Source: Solirubrobacterales bacterium (GTDB taxonomy: Bacteria > Actinomycetota > Thermoleophilia > Solirubrobacterales > 70-9). Taken from it: a DNA stretch of 64,000 nucleotides. The position numbers and the translations under genes are program-made. Below the pieces are notes generated by a model. It saw only the letters and a list, made by a program, of their open reading frames with translations, was not told the DNA's origin and did no database searches. Below, one piece after another: positions 16,443-24,573 of this stretch. The stretch covers positions 1 through 64,000 of the forward strand of contig JAJNAZ010000001.1 in the NCBI GenBank assembly GCA_021155855.1. Direction: 5' to 3'. Every line of letters starts with the position of its first letter. The first letter of the stretch is position 1.

Positions 16443-16466
16443 CGCTGCGGCCGTGCTTGAGGCTCA

Positions 16467-16504
16467 GCGGCGACCGCGGGGTGCTCGTACCCCGCGGTCG
16501 CCGC
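16467..16504 (-). terminator. Strong intercistronic stem-loop after binding protein 1
   Basis: A perfect 15-bp GC-rich stem (16467-16481 with 16490-16504) with an 8-nt loop, located between the binding-protein stop and livH. There is no T-tract. In ABC-importer operons such hairpins act as partial terminators or 3' stabilisers that keep the binding protein in excess. Confidence 0.75.
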
Positions 16505-16517
16505 CTCCATGCCTTCC

Positions 16518-17765
16518 CTACTCCGCCTGCGGCCGCGCGGCGATGATCTCGTCGCTGGTGGCCGCGTCCTCGGGCAGGACGATCTCGGCGTTGCCGTTCT
16601 GCCACTGGCCGATCAGGAACTCACCGATCGGTGCGCCCGTGTCCTCCCACTCGAGCGGCCCGAGGATCGTTTCGACGTTGTTCTCGCGCAGCCAGTCGGC
16701 GAGCGCGAGCTGATCGTCGATGCTGCCGACTCCCTCGACCGCCGCCTGGAGTACCTGGCCCGCCGCGTAGGCGTCGGCCGCGTCCTCCGCCGGCGGCTCA
16801 CCGAACTCTTGCTCGAACGCGTCGACGAACTCGGCGTTGCCCGGCGTGTCGGCCTCGGGGGTGTGGCTGATCGCGAAGAACGTGCCCTCGGTGTTCTCGA
16901 CTCCGACGCCGTCCGAGTACTGCTTCCCGAACGACGGCGCGTTGGTCTGGAACAGGATCTTCGGCTCGAAGCCGACCTTGGTCAACGAGCGGCGGAAGCC
17001 GATCCCGTCCTCGAACTGGGAGCCGTTGACGACCATGTCCGGGTTCGCGGACTTGACCGAGTTGGCGATGCTGTCGAAGTTCGACGTGCTGACCGGATAG
17101 GTCTCGTCGTAGACGGTCTCGATTCCGGCCTCCTCGAACGTCGCCCTGAGCGCGTCGACCACCGGCACCGTGAACGGATCGTCGAGCACGGCGTAGGCGA
17201 CCGTCTTCGGCCGCTCGTTCTCCGGCAGCGCCAGCACCCACTCGGCGAACAGGTCACCCTGGTGATCGGCGGTCGCCTGCTGGGTGAAGAACGGCCCGTA
17301 CTGGAAATCGCGCTCGAAGATCTCGGGCGCCCCGCCGGCGGGCTCGATGTAGAGCATCCGGTTGCGCTCCGCGGCCGCGGAGGCCGGCAGGTTGAGCAGC
17401 GAGGAGAACGTGCCCAGCAGCAGGTCGACGTCATCCTTCTGGATCAGCGCGTTGTAGTCGGCGACGACCGTGTTCTGATCGCTGGCGTCGTCGCGGACGA
17501 TCAGCTCCACCTGACGGCCGAGCAACCCGCCCTCGTCGTTGACCGTGTCGCGCCAGACCTCGTAGCCCTGCTCGGCTGCCTTGCCCGGCTGCGAGAACTC
17601 GCCCGTCAGCGGCAACGAGAGCCCGACCGTGATCGGCTCGTCGCTGTCGGCGCCGCCGTCGCTCTCGTCATCGCCGCATCCGGCGGCGATGAGCGCTGTC
17701 GCCGCCAGCGCGAGAGCCGCGAACCAAACCCGGGGCCGCTCAAGGTGCCCCTTCGATCCTCTCAT
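16518..17765 (-). CDS. HAAT-type ABC importer, substrate-binding lipoprotein (system 1)
   Basis: A 415-residue periplasmic-binding-protein type I (LivJ/AmiC-like). The N-terminal membrane segment ends in the lipobox IAAGC (about residue 27), followed by an acidic linker. The mature protein begins with ITVGLSLPLTGEFSQPGKAAE, typical of HAAT binding proteins. It captures the substrate outside the membrane for LivH, LivM-G and LivF encoded next. ATG 17765 has a good GGGAGG at the proper distance. The gene heads the nine-gene operon and lies just downstream of a TTGACA/TATAAG promoter and tandem operators. Ligands in this family range from amino acids to amides, urea and aromatic acids, and none can be chosen here. 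Confidence 0.92.
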   Translation of the reverse strand: MRGSKGHLERPRVWFAALALAATALIAAGCGDDESDGGADSDEPITVGLSLPLTGEFSQPGKAAEQGYEVWRDTVNDEGGLLGRQVELIVRDDASDQNTVVADYNALIQKDDVDLLLGTFSSLLNLPASAAAERNRMLYIEPAGGAPEIFERDFQYGPFFTQQATADHQGDLFAEWVLALPENERPKTVAYAVLDDPFTVPVVDALRATFEEAGIETVYDETYPVSTSNFDSIANSVKSANPDMVVNGSQFEDGIGFRRSLTKVGFEPKILFQTNAPSFGKQYSDGVGVENTEGTFFAISHTPEADTPGNAEFVDAFEQEFGEPPAEDAADAYAAGQVLQAAVEGVGSIDDQLALADWLRENNVETILGPLEWEDTGAPIGEFLIGQWQNGNAEIVLPEDAATSDEIIAARPQAE

Positions 17766-17854
17766 CACGTACCTCCCAGCACGTCGCGGCCGTTCCCGAT
17801 CGCGGGGCGACCGCTTATCTCCTCCGCTCCGACCCGATCGGGCCGCGAGTCCGT

Positions 17855-17868
17855 TGCAATCGTTTGCT
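17855..17868. promoter_or_regulatory. LacI-family operator O3a (distal of tandem pair)
   Basis: TGCAATCGTTTGCT. It abuts and shares base 17868 with the next site, giving 13-bp centre-to-centre spacing. Both lie between the promoter and the start codon of binding protein 1. Confidence 0.8.
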
Positions 17869-17881
17869 GCAAACGTGTGCA
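17868..17881. promoter_or_regulatory. LacI-family operator O3b (proximal to promoter)
   Basis: TGCAAACGTGTGCA, 3 bp downstream of the -10 hexamer of the leftward promoter. The same sequence recurs at 26449-26462 in the same position relative to its promoter. Confidence 0.8.
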
Positions 17882-17884
17882 AAC

Positions 17885-17912
17885 CTTATAGAAGCCGATC
17901 CTTGTGTGTCAA
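17885..17912 (-). promoter_or_regulatory. Sigma70-type promoter of importer-system-1 operon
   Basis: Minus strand: -35 TTGACA (17907-17912), 16-bp spacer, -10 TATAAG (17885-17890), followed directly by the tandem operators. This is the closest match to consensus in the window. Confidence 0.75.
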
Positions 17913-17947
17913 CCGGCCGGCGATCCTCCCCGGGGGCAGCCGTCCCC

Positions 17948-18088
17948 GGGACGGCCTCGTTGCGCCACTCCTCGGGCACCGCGTCGCGAACGATCGCCTC
18001 GACCACCTCGGGACGTTCGAGCCCGAAGCGGCGATCGCCGCCGCTGCCCACCATCGCGCGCCTCGTCCGTGACGGCCACTCTCCTCAT
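17948..18088 (-). pseudogene. Remnant of a nitrate/taurine-type binding-protein gene
   Basis: The minus strand encodes ERPEVVEAIVRDAVPEEW plus RNEA. This closely matches part of the neighbouring complete binding protein (NPEVVEQIARERVPEEW plus RNEA, gene 18166-19236). At DNA level the stretch from about 17954 to 18020 aligns with about 18413-18479 and begins with 17 identical bases. Upstream, an intact GGGAGG and ATG (18086-18088) resemble the start region of binding protein 1. The matching frame is not in phase with that ATG, and almost the whole mature protein is missing. I read it as a decayed, internally deleted duplicate. It now forms the region upstream of the system-1 promoter. Confidence 0.6.
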
Positions 18089-18124
18089 CTCGTACCTCCC
18101 TGGGATGCCCCCACGCCGCCCAGT

Positions 18125-18151
18125 CGGCGCGGGCGCGCATCGCCCGCGCCG
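18125..18151 (-). terminator. GC-rich stem-loop downstream of binding protein 3
   Basis: An 11-bp perfect stem (18125-18135 with 18141-18151) and a 5-nt loop, about 15 bp after the stop of the last gene of the nitrate/taurine-type ABC operon. No clear T-tract. Likely terminator or 3' stabiliser. Confidence 0.65.
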
Positions 18152-18165
18152 CTCCCAGCTCGGCG

Positions 18166-19236
18166 TCAGCCGCCGGCCGCGTACTCCTCGGCACGCTGCT
18201 CGACCTCTGCCCGATCCCAGTCGTTTATCTCCTCTATCAGCGAGTCGTCGAGGGCCTCCTGTACGTCGATGGTCTGGCCCTCCTCGAGGACGCCCGCGCT
18301 CACCAGCACGTCCTGGCCGGTTTCCCAGACGTCGGGGCGCAGGTCGCCGATCCGCTCCGGGTCGTCCGGCTCCATGTTCGAGATCGCCAGGTCGAGGGCG
18401 GCCTCGCCGCTCGCCTCGTTGCGCCACTCTTCCGGCACCCTCTCGCGCGCAATCTGCTCGACCACCTCGGGGTTGACCTGGCCCACGTACTGACCCTTCG
18501 TCCAGGCGCGCAGGAAGCCGACGATCGCCTCGCGCTTCTCCTCGAGCGTGTCGGGCAGGACCGCCATCGGGTTGCCGTCGATCCTGCCGACATCCTCCGG
18601 CGTGATGTTGCGCAGGGCGACTTCGTTCGCACCGAGCGCCACGAAGTCCGACGCGTTGCCGACGTACGCCTGGATCTCACCGTCTTCGAACAACTGAGCG
18701 ATGAGTCCGCCGCTCGTTCCCACGACCGCGGTCTCGACGTCGTCCTGCGGGACGCCGGCGGTCTCGAGCATGGCGTCGAGGAACCGCGTGCTCTCCTCCG
18801 ACTCGAGCCCGACCTTCTGCCCGGCGACGCCCGAGATGTCCTGGATGTCGCTGTCCTCCGGCACGACGATGCCGGCCGTGTTGGTGTGCTGCGGGCTGAA
18901 GATCACTGTGTGCTCCCCGGCCTGCGAGCGCGCGAGGATGATCTCGTCCACATCGGCGAACGAGACGTCGGCGTCGCCGTTGTCGAGGAACGCCGTGGCG
19001 GACACCTCCTCGCTGGCCGGCGCCAGCTCCGGGCTCACGCCCTCCTCCTCGAAGAACCCGAGCTCCTCGGCCACGAGCGTCGGATAGAACAGCACCGAAG
19101 GAGGTGTTGGCAGGTTGTAGACGACCTCCTGCGTTCCCCCGCCGCCGTCGCCGTCGTCATCGTCGCCGCCGCAGGCCGCCGCGAGCGCGACGATCGCGGC
19201 TGCCATCAGGGCCAGCACGACCTTCAGGTTGAACAT
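18166..19236 (-). CDS. ABC importer substrate-binding lipoprotein, SsuA/TauA/NMT1-like
   Basis: A 356-residue type II binding protein. A signal helix is followed by the lipobox ALAAAC (Cys22) and a D/G-rich linker. The mature N-terminus (YNLPTPPSVLFYPTLVAEE) and LGFFEEEGV are characteristic of the nitrate/taurine/sulfonate/thiamine-precursor-binding group. It feeds the permease and ATPase encoded just upstream. AGGAGG supports ATG 19236. It is the last gene of its operon and is followed by a strong hairpin. A broken copy of its C-terminal half lies at 17948-18088. The family binds sulfonates, nitrate, pyrimidines or aromatic acids, and the ligand is unknown here. Confidence 0.9.
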   Translation of the reverse strand: MFNLKVVLALMAAAIVALAAACGGDDDDGDGGGGTQEVVYNLPTPPSVLFYPTLVAEELGFFEEEGVSPELAPASEEVSATAFLDNGDADVSFADVDEIILARSQAGEHTVIFSPQHTNTAGIVVPEDSDIQDISGVAGQKVGLESEESTRFLDAMLETAGVPQDDVETAVVGTSGGLIAQLFEDGEIQAYVGNASDFVALGANEVALRNITPEDVGRIDGNPMAVLPDTLEEKREAIVGFLRAWTKGQYVGQVNPEVVEQIARERVPEEWRNEASGEAALDLAISNMEPDDPERIGDLRPDVWETGQDVLVSAGVLEEGQTIDVQEALDDSLIEEINDWDRAEVEQRAEEYAAGG

Positions 19237-19256
19237 CCTCGTTTACCTCCTGTTTC

Positions 19257-20153
19257 TCAACGTCGGCCCACCAGGGTCGGACGCGGCTTCGGAGGCACCC
19301 CTCCGTTCCGCGCCAGCTTCTTCTCCGCACGGGCGGCTCGGCGGCGCGAGCGCGCCACCAGCCGGTCGTCATGGAGCCAGAAGACGGTGGTTCGCTCGAG
19401 CCACTCCATCACGCCGTAGAGGAGAAGCCCGAGGAACATCAGCATCAAGATCACCGCGAATGCGTCCGCCATCGCGAGCTGGCTCGCGAACTGCTGGACT
19501 AGCACTCCGAGGCCGCGCTCGGCGGAGATGAACTCGCCGACGACCGCGCCGACGAGCGACAGCCCGGCCGCGGTCTTCAGACCGGCGAACATCACCGGCA
19601 GCGAGCCGGGGACCATCAGGTGCTGGAACGTCTGCCACCTGCTTGCGCCGAGCGACCGGAACATCTCGCGCGCTTCCTCGTCGACCGTGAGGATGCCTGT
19701 CAGCGTGTTCACGTAGACCGGGAAGAAGGCGATGATCGCCGCGATCCAGATCTTCGAGCTGTACCCGAAGCCTGCCCAGGCGATGATCAGCGGGGCGATC
19801 GCGATGCGCGGTGTGACCTGCAACGCCACCGCGTAGGGACCGAGCATTCGGCGCATGACGGGCGAGAGGCCGGAGGGGATCGCGAGCGCGAGGCCGAGCG
19901 CGGCACCGAGCACGAACCCGGCCACCGACTCCCACAGCGTCGCCCCGATGTCGTCCCAGACGAAGTCGCTGCGGATGAGCTCCCAGAACGAGACCGCGAC
20001 GTCCTTCGGGTGCGGGAGGATGCGCTCGGACACGTAGTCCACCTCGATCGCGAGCTCCCAGAGGCCGACCAGGATCGCCAGGAACAGGAGCGGCGGCCAC
20101 AGTCGGCGCGCGAGGCGCATCGGCGAGAGGGCGTGCAGCACCTTACGCGCCAT
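19257..20153 (-). CDS. ABC importer permease, SsuC/TauC-like
   Basis: A permease of 298 residues from ATG 20153 (ATG 20183 is possible and would give 308). About six membrane helices are visible, and the EAA-type cytoplasmic loop is present as EEAREMFRSLGASRWQTF, followed by VPGSLPVMFAGLKTA. This fits the binding-protein-dependent transport inner-membrane family serving nitrate, sulfonate and taurine. It overlaps the end of the ATPase gene by 11 bp and is followed after 20 bp by the binding-protein gene. A basic C-terminal tail of about 40 residues extends beyond the usual family end. Confidence 0.9.
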   Translation of the reverse strand: MARKVLHALSPMRLARRLWPPLLFLAILVGLWELAIEVDYVSERILPHPKDVAVSFWELIRSDFVWDDIGATLWESVAGFVLGAALGLALAIPSGLSPVMRRMLGPYAVALQVTPRIAIAPLIIAWAGFGYSSKIWIAAIIAFFPVYVNTLTGILTVDEEAREMFRSLGASRWQTFQHLMVPGSLPVMFAGLKTAAGLSLVGAVVGEFISAERGLGVLVQQFASQLAMADAFAVILMLMFLGLLLYGVMEWLERTTVFWLHDDRLVARSRRRAARAEKKLARNGGVPPKPRPTLVGRR

Positions 20154-21006
20154 TGACGCCTGCCTGACGGGTGTCGCCCTCATCGACGAGGGGAATCTGC
20201 AGCCCGCTGTAGGCCCTCAGGACCAGCTCCTGGAACTCGGGCTCCGCGAGCATCTCCGGTGCTCGCGGACGCGGGAGCGGGACGTCGATCACGTCCGCGA
20301 TGCGGCCCGGCCTCGGCGTCATCACGATCACGCGATCGGCCAGGAGGGTCGCCTCCTGGATGTTGTGGGTCACGAGCAGCGCGGTGGCGGACAGGCGCTC
20401 GTGGACGCGCAGGAGCTCGAGGTTCAGGCGCTCGCGCGTGAGCTGGTCGACCGCGGCGAATGGCTCGTCGAGCAGCAGCACGTCCACGCCCACCATCAGG
20501 AGGCGGGCGAGCGCCACGCGCTGCTGCATGCCGCCGGAGAGGTGGCGCGGATAGGTGTGCTCGAAGCCGCTCAGGCCGACGAGGTCGAGCAGCTCGTAGG
20601 CCTGGCGCTCGGCGCCCTGGTCGAGATTCTTGCCTAGCTTGGGGGGAAGCAGCACGTTCTGGAGCGCGGTCTGCCAGGGCAGCAGCGTCGGGCGCTGGAA
20701 CATCAGCGCGATGTCCTGGCGTGGCTCGGTCACCTGGCGGCCGTTGACCGTGATCGTCCCGCCGCTCAAGGGAATCAGGCCGGCGATCAGCCGCAGCATC
20801 GTCGACTTGCCGCAACCGCTGGGGCCGACGATCGAGACGAACTCCCCCGGCCGCGCGCTCAAGTCGACATCGTCGAGCGCACGTACGCCCCCTTCGAACT
20901 CCTTCGTCACATTCTCGGCGAGGATCGTGCCCTCGCCTCGCTCGCCGACCGCCGAGGGCCCGCCGCCGAGCCCTGGCTTCGCGAGCGCGCGACTGTCCTC
21001 CTGCAA
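20143..21006 (-). CDS. ABC importer ATP-binding protein, SsuB/TauB-like
   Basis: A 287-residue ATPase. Walker A is GPSGCGKST, the Q-loop MFQRPTLLPW, signature LSGGMQQRVALARLL, Walker B VLLLDEPFAAVD and H-loop VTHNIQEA. These are the nitrate/sulfonate/taurine-type features. TTG 21006 is proposed as start because GAGGAGAG lies 6 nt upstream. A longer reading would begin inside the operator. It is the first gene of the ATPase-permease-binding-protein operon and lies directly downstream of a TTGACA promoter and tandem LacI-type operators. Confidence 0.9.
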   Translation of the reverse strand: MQEDSRALAKPGLGGGPSAVGERGEGTILAENVTKEFEGGVRALDDVDLSARPGEFVSIVGPSGCGKSTMLRLIAGLIPLSGGTITVNGRQVTEPRQDIALMFQRPTLLPWQTALQNVLLPPKLGKNLDQGAERQAYELLDLVGLSGFEHTYPRHLSGGMQQRVALARLLMVGVDVLLLDEPFAAVDQLTRERLNLELLRVHERLSATALLVTHNIQEATLLADRVIVMTPRPGRIADVIDVPLPRPRAPEMLAEPEFQELVLRAYSGLQIPLVDEGDTRQAGVNGA

Positions 21007-21048
21007 GCCGATCTCTCCTCGCCCCCGCCGTCCGGGTGCCCGAACGGG

Positions 21049-21062
21049 TGCAAACGATTGCG
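21049..21062. promoter_or_regulatory. LacI-family operator O4a (distal of tandem pair)
   Basis: TGCAAACGATTGCG, identical to the sites at 3327-3340 and 29034-29047. It shares base 21062 with O4b. Confidence 0.8.
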
Positions 21063-21075
21063 GCAATCGTGTGCA
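21062..21075. promoter_or_regulatory. LacI-family operator O4b (proximal to promoter)
   Basis: GGCAATCGTGTGCA, a weaker match with its first T replaced by G. It touches the -10 of the leftward promoter, at the same 13-bp centre spacing as the other tandem pairs. Confidence 0.7.
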
Positions 21076-21104
21076 GGCTACCTTGCCCGCGCGTCCCGTG
21101 TCAA
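21075..21104 (-). promoter_or_regulatory. Sigma70-type promoter of nitrate/taurine-type ABC operon
   Basis: Minus strand: -35 TTGACA (21099-21104), 18-bp spacer, -10 TAGCCT (21075-21080). The operators start at the last base of the -10. Confidence 0.7.
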
Positions 21105-21117
21105 GCGACGGCGCGGC

Positions 21118-22140
21118 TCAGTCCCAGTCGAGAATCCGGGGCAGCTTCCCCCGGGCCCGCAGGCTGCCGACGATGCCGCCGGGGAAGAACAGCAGCGCCC
21201 CGACCAGCAGCGCGCCGGTGATCGTCAGGTTGAGCTCGCTGGAGCCGAACTCCGACACCGACCACTCGTTGAAGCCGACGATCAAGAGCGCCCCGATCAC
21301 CGGACCCGCCACGGTCCCTCGCCCACCGATGATCGACATCAGCACCATGTCCGCGGCGACGCCGATCGCGAGGAAGATTTCCGGCCGCAGATAGAACAGC
21401 GAGTAGCTCCAGAGCGCCCCGCCGATGCCGATGAACACGGCGCTGAGCGCGAAGGCGGCGACCTTGTAGGAGCGCGTGTCGATGCCCGCGGCCTCGGCCT
21501 TGACCTCGTCCTGGGCGATCGCCCGCAGCCCGAGGCCGAAGCGCGAGTGGCGGATCCGGTAGGAGAGGTACACAGCGCCGACCGCGACCGCGAGCATCGC
21601 GTAATAGAACGGCACCTTGACCAGGGCCGGCTCCGACATCTGCAGCGGCGGCACCGCGATCCCGCTCGAGCCACCCAGCCACATCCAGTTGTCGAAGCCG
21701 ATCTGCGCGATCAGCATCAGCGCGATCGTCGCGATGATGAACGCGTCGCCCCGGGTGCGCAGGGTGATCAGGCCGACGCCGACACCGAGCGCCGCGCACA
21801 CCAGCCCGGCCCCCAGCGCGGTGGCGAACGGCGAGATGTCGGCGTAGACGAACAGCGCCGCCGAGAAGTAGGCGCCGACGGCGACGAAGACGTTGTGTCC
21901 GAGCGAGATGTAGCCGGTGTAGCCGCCGATGATGTTCCAGCTCGACGCGAACGCCACCCACATGAACGCACCGGTCATCAGCTGGAGCACGTAGGAGTAC
22001 GGGACCAGCACCGGGTACAGCAGCGGCACCGCGAGCAGGGCGAGCATGACCACGAGCAGGAACGCCGCCCGCCCAGAGAGCGGCAGCCGCCGGCGCTCGA
22101 CCGCCCCTCCGATCGGCTCGGTGCCCGCCACGTCGGCCAT
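21118..22140 (-). CDS. livM: HAAT-type ABC importer, permease LivM-like (system 2)
   Basis: A 340-residue permease with about nine to ten membrane helices. LivM signatures are IIGGYTGYISLGHNVFVAVG, ITLRTRGDAFIIATIAL and MSIIGGRGTVAGPVIGALL. ATG 22140 shares one base with the livH stop (TGATG). It is the last gene of the second HAAT operon. Unlike the system-1 homologue it is not fused to an ATPase. Confidence 0.93.
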   Translation of the reverse strand: MADVAGTEPIGGAVERRRLPLSGRAAFLLVVMLALLAVPLLYPVLVPYSYVLQLMTGAFMWVAFASSWNIIGGYTGYISLGHNVFVAVGAYFSAALFVYADISPFATALGAGLVCAALGVGVGLITLRTRGDAFIIATIALMLIAQIGFDNWMWLGGSSGIAVPPLQMSEPALVKVPFYYAMLAVAVGAVYLSYRIRHSRFGLGLRAIAQDEVKAEAAGIDTRSYKVAAFALSAVFIGIGGALWSYSLFYLRPEIFLAIGVAADMVLMSIIGGRGTVAGPVIGALLIVGFNEWSVSEFGSSELNLTITGALLVGALLFFPGGIVGSLRARGKLPRILDWD

Positions 22141-23012
22141 CAGATGGTCTCCGCCTTGCCGAACAGGCCTTGGGGGCGAACCAGCAGGATCACGAACAGG
22201 AGCACGTAGAAGGTCAGGTAGGACCACTCCGGCCCGAGCTGGTCGATCGCGAAGGCGGCGATCAGGCTGAGGCCGATGGCGCCGACGAAGGCGCCGGCGA
22301 GGCTGCCGAGCCCGCCGACCACGATCAACGCCAGCAGCAGACCGATCCACTGCAGGTGCGAGCCGGGGAAGAAGGTGAACAGGTAGGAGAGCAGCGACCC
22401 CGCCACTCCGGCGAGCCCGACGCCGATGCCGAAGGCGAGCGCCGAGATCCGATCGACGTTGACGCCGACGATCTGCGCCGCAGCGCGATCCTGCATCGTC
22501 GCCCGGATCGCGTAGCCGGGCCGGGTGTAGTAAAGAAACGCCCACAGCGCCGCCAGCAGGACCAGGCTGGCGATGAACCCGTAGAGTTGGCCGGTGGGAA
22601 TGAAGACCGAGCCGAGGTCGATGGTCCCGGTGGCGTAGGAGGGCTCGGTCGAGTGGTAGATGTTGCTGAAGATCGAGCCGAGGATTCCCTCGATCGCGAG
22701 TGCGAGGCCGAAGGTGAGCAGGACCGTCATCTCCGTGAACCGGGGGTTGTCGGCGATCCGCTTGAACAGCAGCTGGTAGAGGAGGACGCCGACGACGAAC
22801 AGGGCCGGCCCCGTGACCACCATCGAGAGCAGTGGGTCGATGCCGAAATCGCGGAAGAGCACGAAGGCGATGTAGGCGCCGACGATCATGAAGGCGGCGT
22901 GGGCGAGATTGATCACCCGCATCACCCCGTAGAGCATCGTCAGGCCGGTGGCCATGAGCGCATAGACGCCGCCGAGCAGGATGCCGAGGATCGCGATCTG
23001 GAGGACGTCCAC
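22140..23012 (-). CDS. livH: HAAT-type ABC importer, permease LivH-like (system 2)
   Basis: A 290-residue membrane protein with about eight helices. It shows the LivH pattern LLGGVYALMATGLTMLYG, VMRVINLAHAAFM and VVGGLGSLAGAFVGA. GTG 23012 lies 2 nt after the livF stop. An upstream reading would run through livF and is rejected. It forms the pore together with LivM. Confidence 0.92.
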   Translation of the reverse strand: MDVLQIAILGILLGGVYALMATGLTMLYGVMRVINLAHAAFMIVGAYIAFVLFRDFGIDPLLSMVVTGPALFVVGVLLYQLLFKRIADNPRFTEMTVLLTFGLALAIEGILGSIFSNIYHSTEPSYATGTIDLGSVFIPTGQLYGFIASLVLLAALWAFLYYTRPGYAIRATMQDRAAAQIVGVNVDRISALAFGIGVGLAGVAGSLLSYLFTFFPGSHLQWIGLLLALIVVGGLGSLAGAFVGAIGLSLIAAFAIDQLGPEWSYLTFYVLLFVILLVRPQGLFGKAETI

Positions 23013-23014
23013 GC

Positions 23015-23761
23015 TCAGCCGTCGCTCGCGCTGCCGTTGCCGTTCGCCTGCCGGCCGAGGTACAGCTCGTGGATCTCCGGATTTGCCAGGATCGAGTCCG
23101 CCGGTCCGTCGAAGCGCTTCGCGCCGAGATCGAGCACGCATCCCCACTGCGAGCACTCGAGGCCCTTGCGCGCGTTCTGCTCCACCAGCAGGACCGTCAT
23201 CCCGGTCTCACGGAAGCCGCGGATCACGTCGAAGACCTGCTCGGTGACCTGCGGGGCGAGGCCCATGCTCGGCTCGTCGACCATCAGCACCCGCGGTCGC
23301 ACGATCCAGGCCCGCGCCAGGGTGGCCATCTGCTGCTGACCGCCCGAGAGCGTGCGGGCGCGTTCGGAGCGCCGCTCGGCGAGCACCGGGAACATCTCCA
23401 GCACCTCGTCGATCCGCGAACCGAGCAGCGCCTTGTCGTCGATCGAGTAGCCGGCCATGACGAGGTTCTCGCGCACGGACATCTCCGGGAAGAGGCTGCG
23501 ATCGGTGGGCACGAAACAGACGCCGCGATCGAGGATCTGATCCGGGCGCAGGTCGTTGAGCCGCTGCCCGTCGAGGCGCACCTCGCCGGAGCGGACGCGG
23601 ACCAGGCCGACGATCGCCTTCAACATCGTCGACTTGCCGGCGCCGTTAGGACCGATCACACACGTGGTCGCGCCCTCGTCGACGTCGAGGGTGATCCCGG
23701 TCAGGATGTCGGGCCCCGATCCGTAGCCGGCGTGGACGTCGCGAAGCTCGAGCAGCGCCAT
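23015..23761 (-). CDS. livF: HAAT-type ABC importer, ATP-binding protein LivF-like (system 2)
   Basis: A 248-residue ATPase with Walker A GPNGAGKST, LivF-type FVPTDRSLFPEMSVRENL, signature LSGGQQQMATLARAW, LMVDEPSMGLAP and the LivF-specific VEQN in place of the usual H-loop. It works with the LivG encoded 6 bp upstream. ATG 23761. Confidence 0.93.
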   Translation of the reverse strand: MALLELRDVHAGYGSGPDILTGITLDVDEGATTCVIGPNGAGKSTMLKAIVGLVRVRSGEVRLDGQRLNDLRPDQILDRGVCFVPTDRSLFPEMSVRENLVMAGYSIDDKALLGSRIDEVLEMFPVLAERRSERARTLSGGQQQMATLARAWIVRPRVLMVDEPSMGLAPQVTEQVFDVIRGFRETGMTVLLVEQNARKGLECSQWGCVLDLGAKRFDGPADSILANPEIHELYLGRQANGNGSASDG

Positions 23762-23767
23762 CGCGGC

Positions 23768-24556
23768 TCACGCCCTGCCGAGGTACGCATCGAGAACCGC
23801 GGCGTCCGACTGCACGTCCTCCGGACTGCCCTGTCGCAACACCTCGCCATGAGCCATGACGATCACCGAATCGGACAGCCCCATGACGACGTCCATGTTG
23901 TGCTCCACGATCAGGAAGGTGATCCCGCCGCGATTGAGCTCGCGGATGCGTTCCGCGATGTCGTCGATCAGGCGCGGGTTGACCCCGCCCGCCGGCTCGT
24001 CGAGCATCATCAGCCGTGGCTCGGACATCAGCGCGCCGGCCAGCTCGACCAGCTTGCGCTGCCCGTAGGAGAGCTCGGAAGCCGGATTCTCGGCGAGCTT
24101 GGCGAGCCCGAAGAACTCGAGCAGCTCGAATCCCCGGGCACGCTCGCGCTCCAGCATGCTGCCGCCAAGCAACCGCCGCAGGCCCCGTGCCGGAGAGCAG
24201 AGGACGACGTTCTCGAGCACGGTCAGGTCGCCGAGCACGCGGGTGATCTGGAAGGTCCGTGCGATCCCGGCACGGGTGATCCGGTGCGGGCGCTGGGCGG
24301 TGATCTCACGGCCCTCGAACGTCACCCGTCCCGCGCTCGGGCGCAGCAGTCCGCCGATCAGGTTGAACGCGGTCGTCTTGCCGGCGCCGTTGGGGCCGAT
24401 CAGGCTGGTGATGCTGCCGGGCGCGACCGCGAACGAGCAGTCGCGGACCGCGTGCACGCCGCCGAAGTTGCGGCCGAGGTCGTGGACCGCCAGCACCGGC
24501 TCGCCCTCGGCCGGCCCCGGGGCGGCGGCAGTCGAGGAGGGGGCGGGACCGGCCAT
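23768..24556 (-). CDS. livG: HAAT-type ABC importer, ATP-binding protein LivG-like (system 2)
   Basis: A 262-residue ATPase with Walker A GPNGAGKT, LivG hallmark GIARTFQITRVLG, signature LSYGQRKLVELAGALM, MMLDEPAGGVNP and H-loop VEHNM. About 20 N-terminal residues are Pro/Ala-rich. It partners LivF, LivH and LivM. The gene follows the RidA-like gene after 17 bp in the same operon. Confidence 0.93.
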   Translation of the reverse strand: MAGPAPSSTAAAPGPAEGEPVLAVHDLGRNFGGVHAVRDCSFAVAPGSITSLIGPNGAGKTTAFNLIGGLLRPSAGRVTFEGREITAQRPHRITRAGIARTFQITRVLGDLTVLENVVLCSPARGLRRLLGGSMLERERARGFELLEFFGLAKLAENPASELSYGQRKLVELAGALMSEPRLMMLDEPAGGVNPRLIDDIAERIRELNRGGITFLIVEHNMDVVMGLSDSVIVMAHGEVLRQGSPEDVQSDAAVLDAYLGRA

Positions 24557-24573
24557 CGGCGCAGACGCCCGGC

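Noticed and set aside
18166-21006. Sulfonate or taurine utilisation as the role of the third ABC system
   Set aside because: No SsuD/TauD oxygenase is in the window; this transporter class serves many other ligands.
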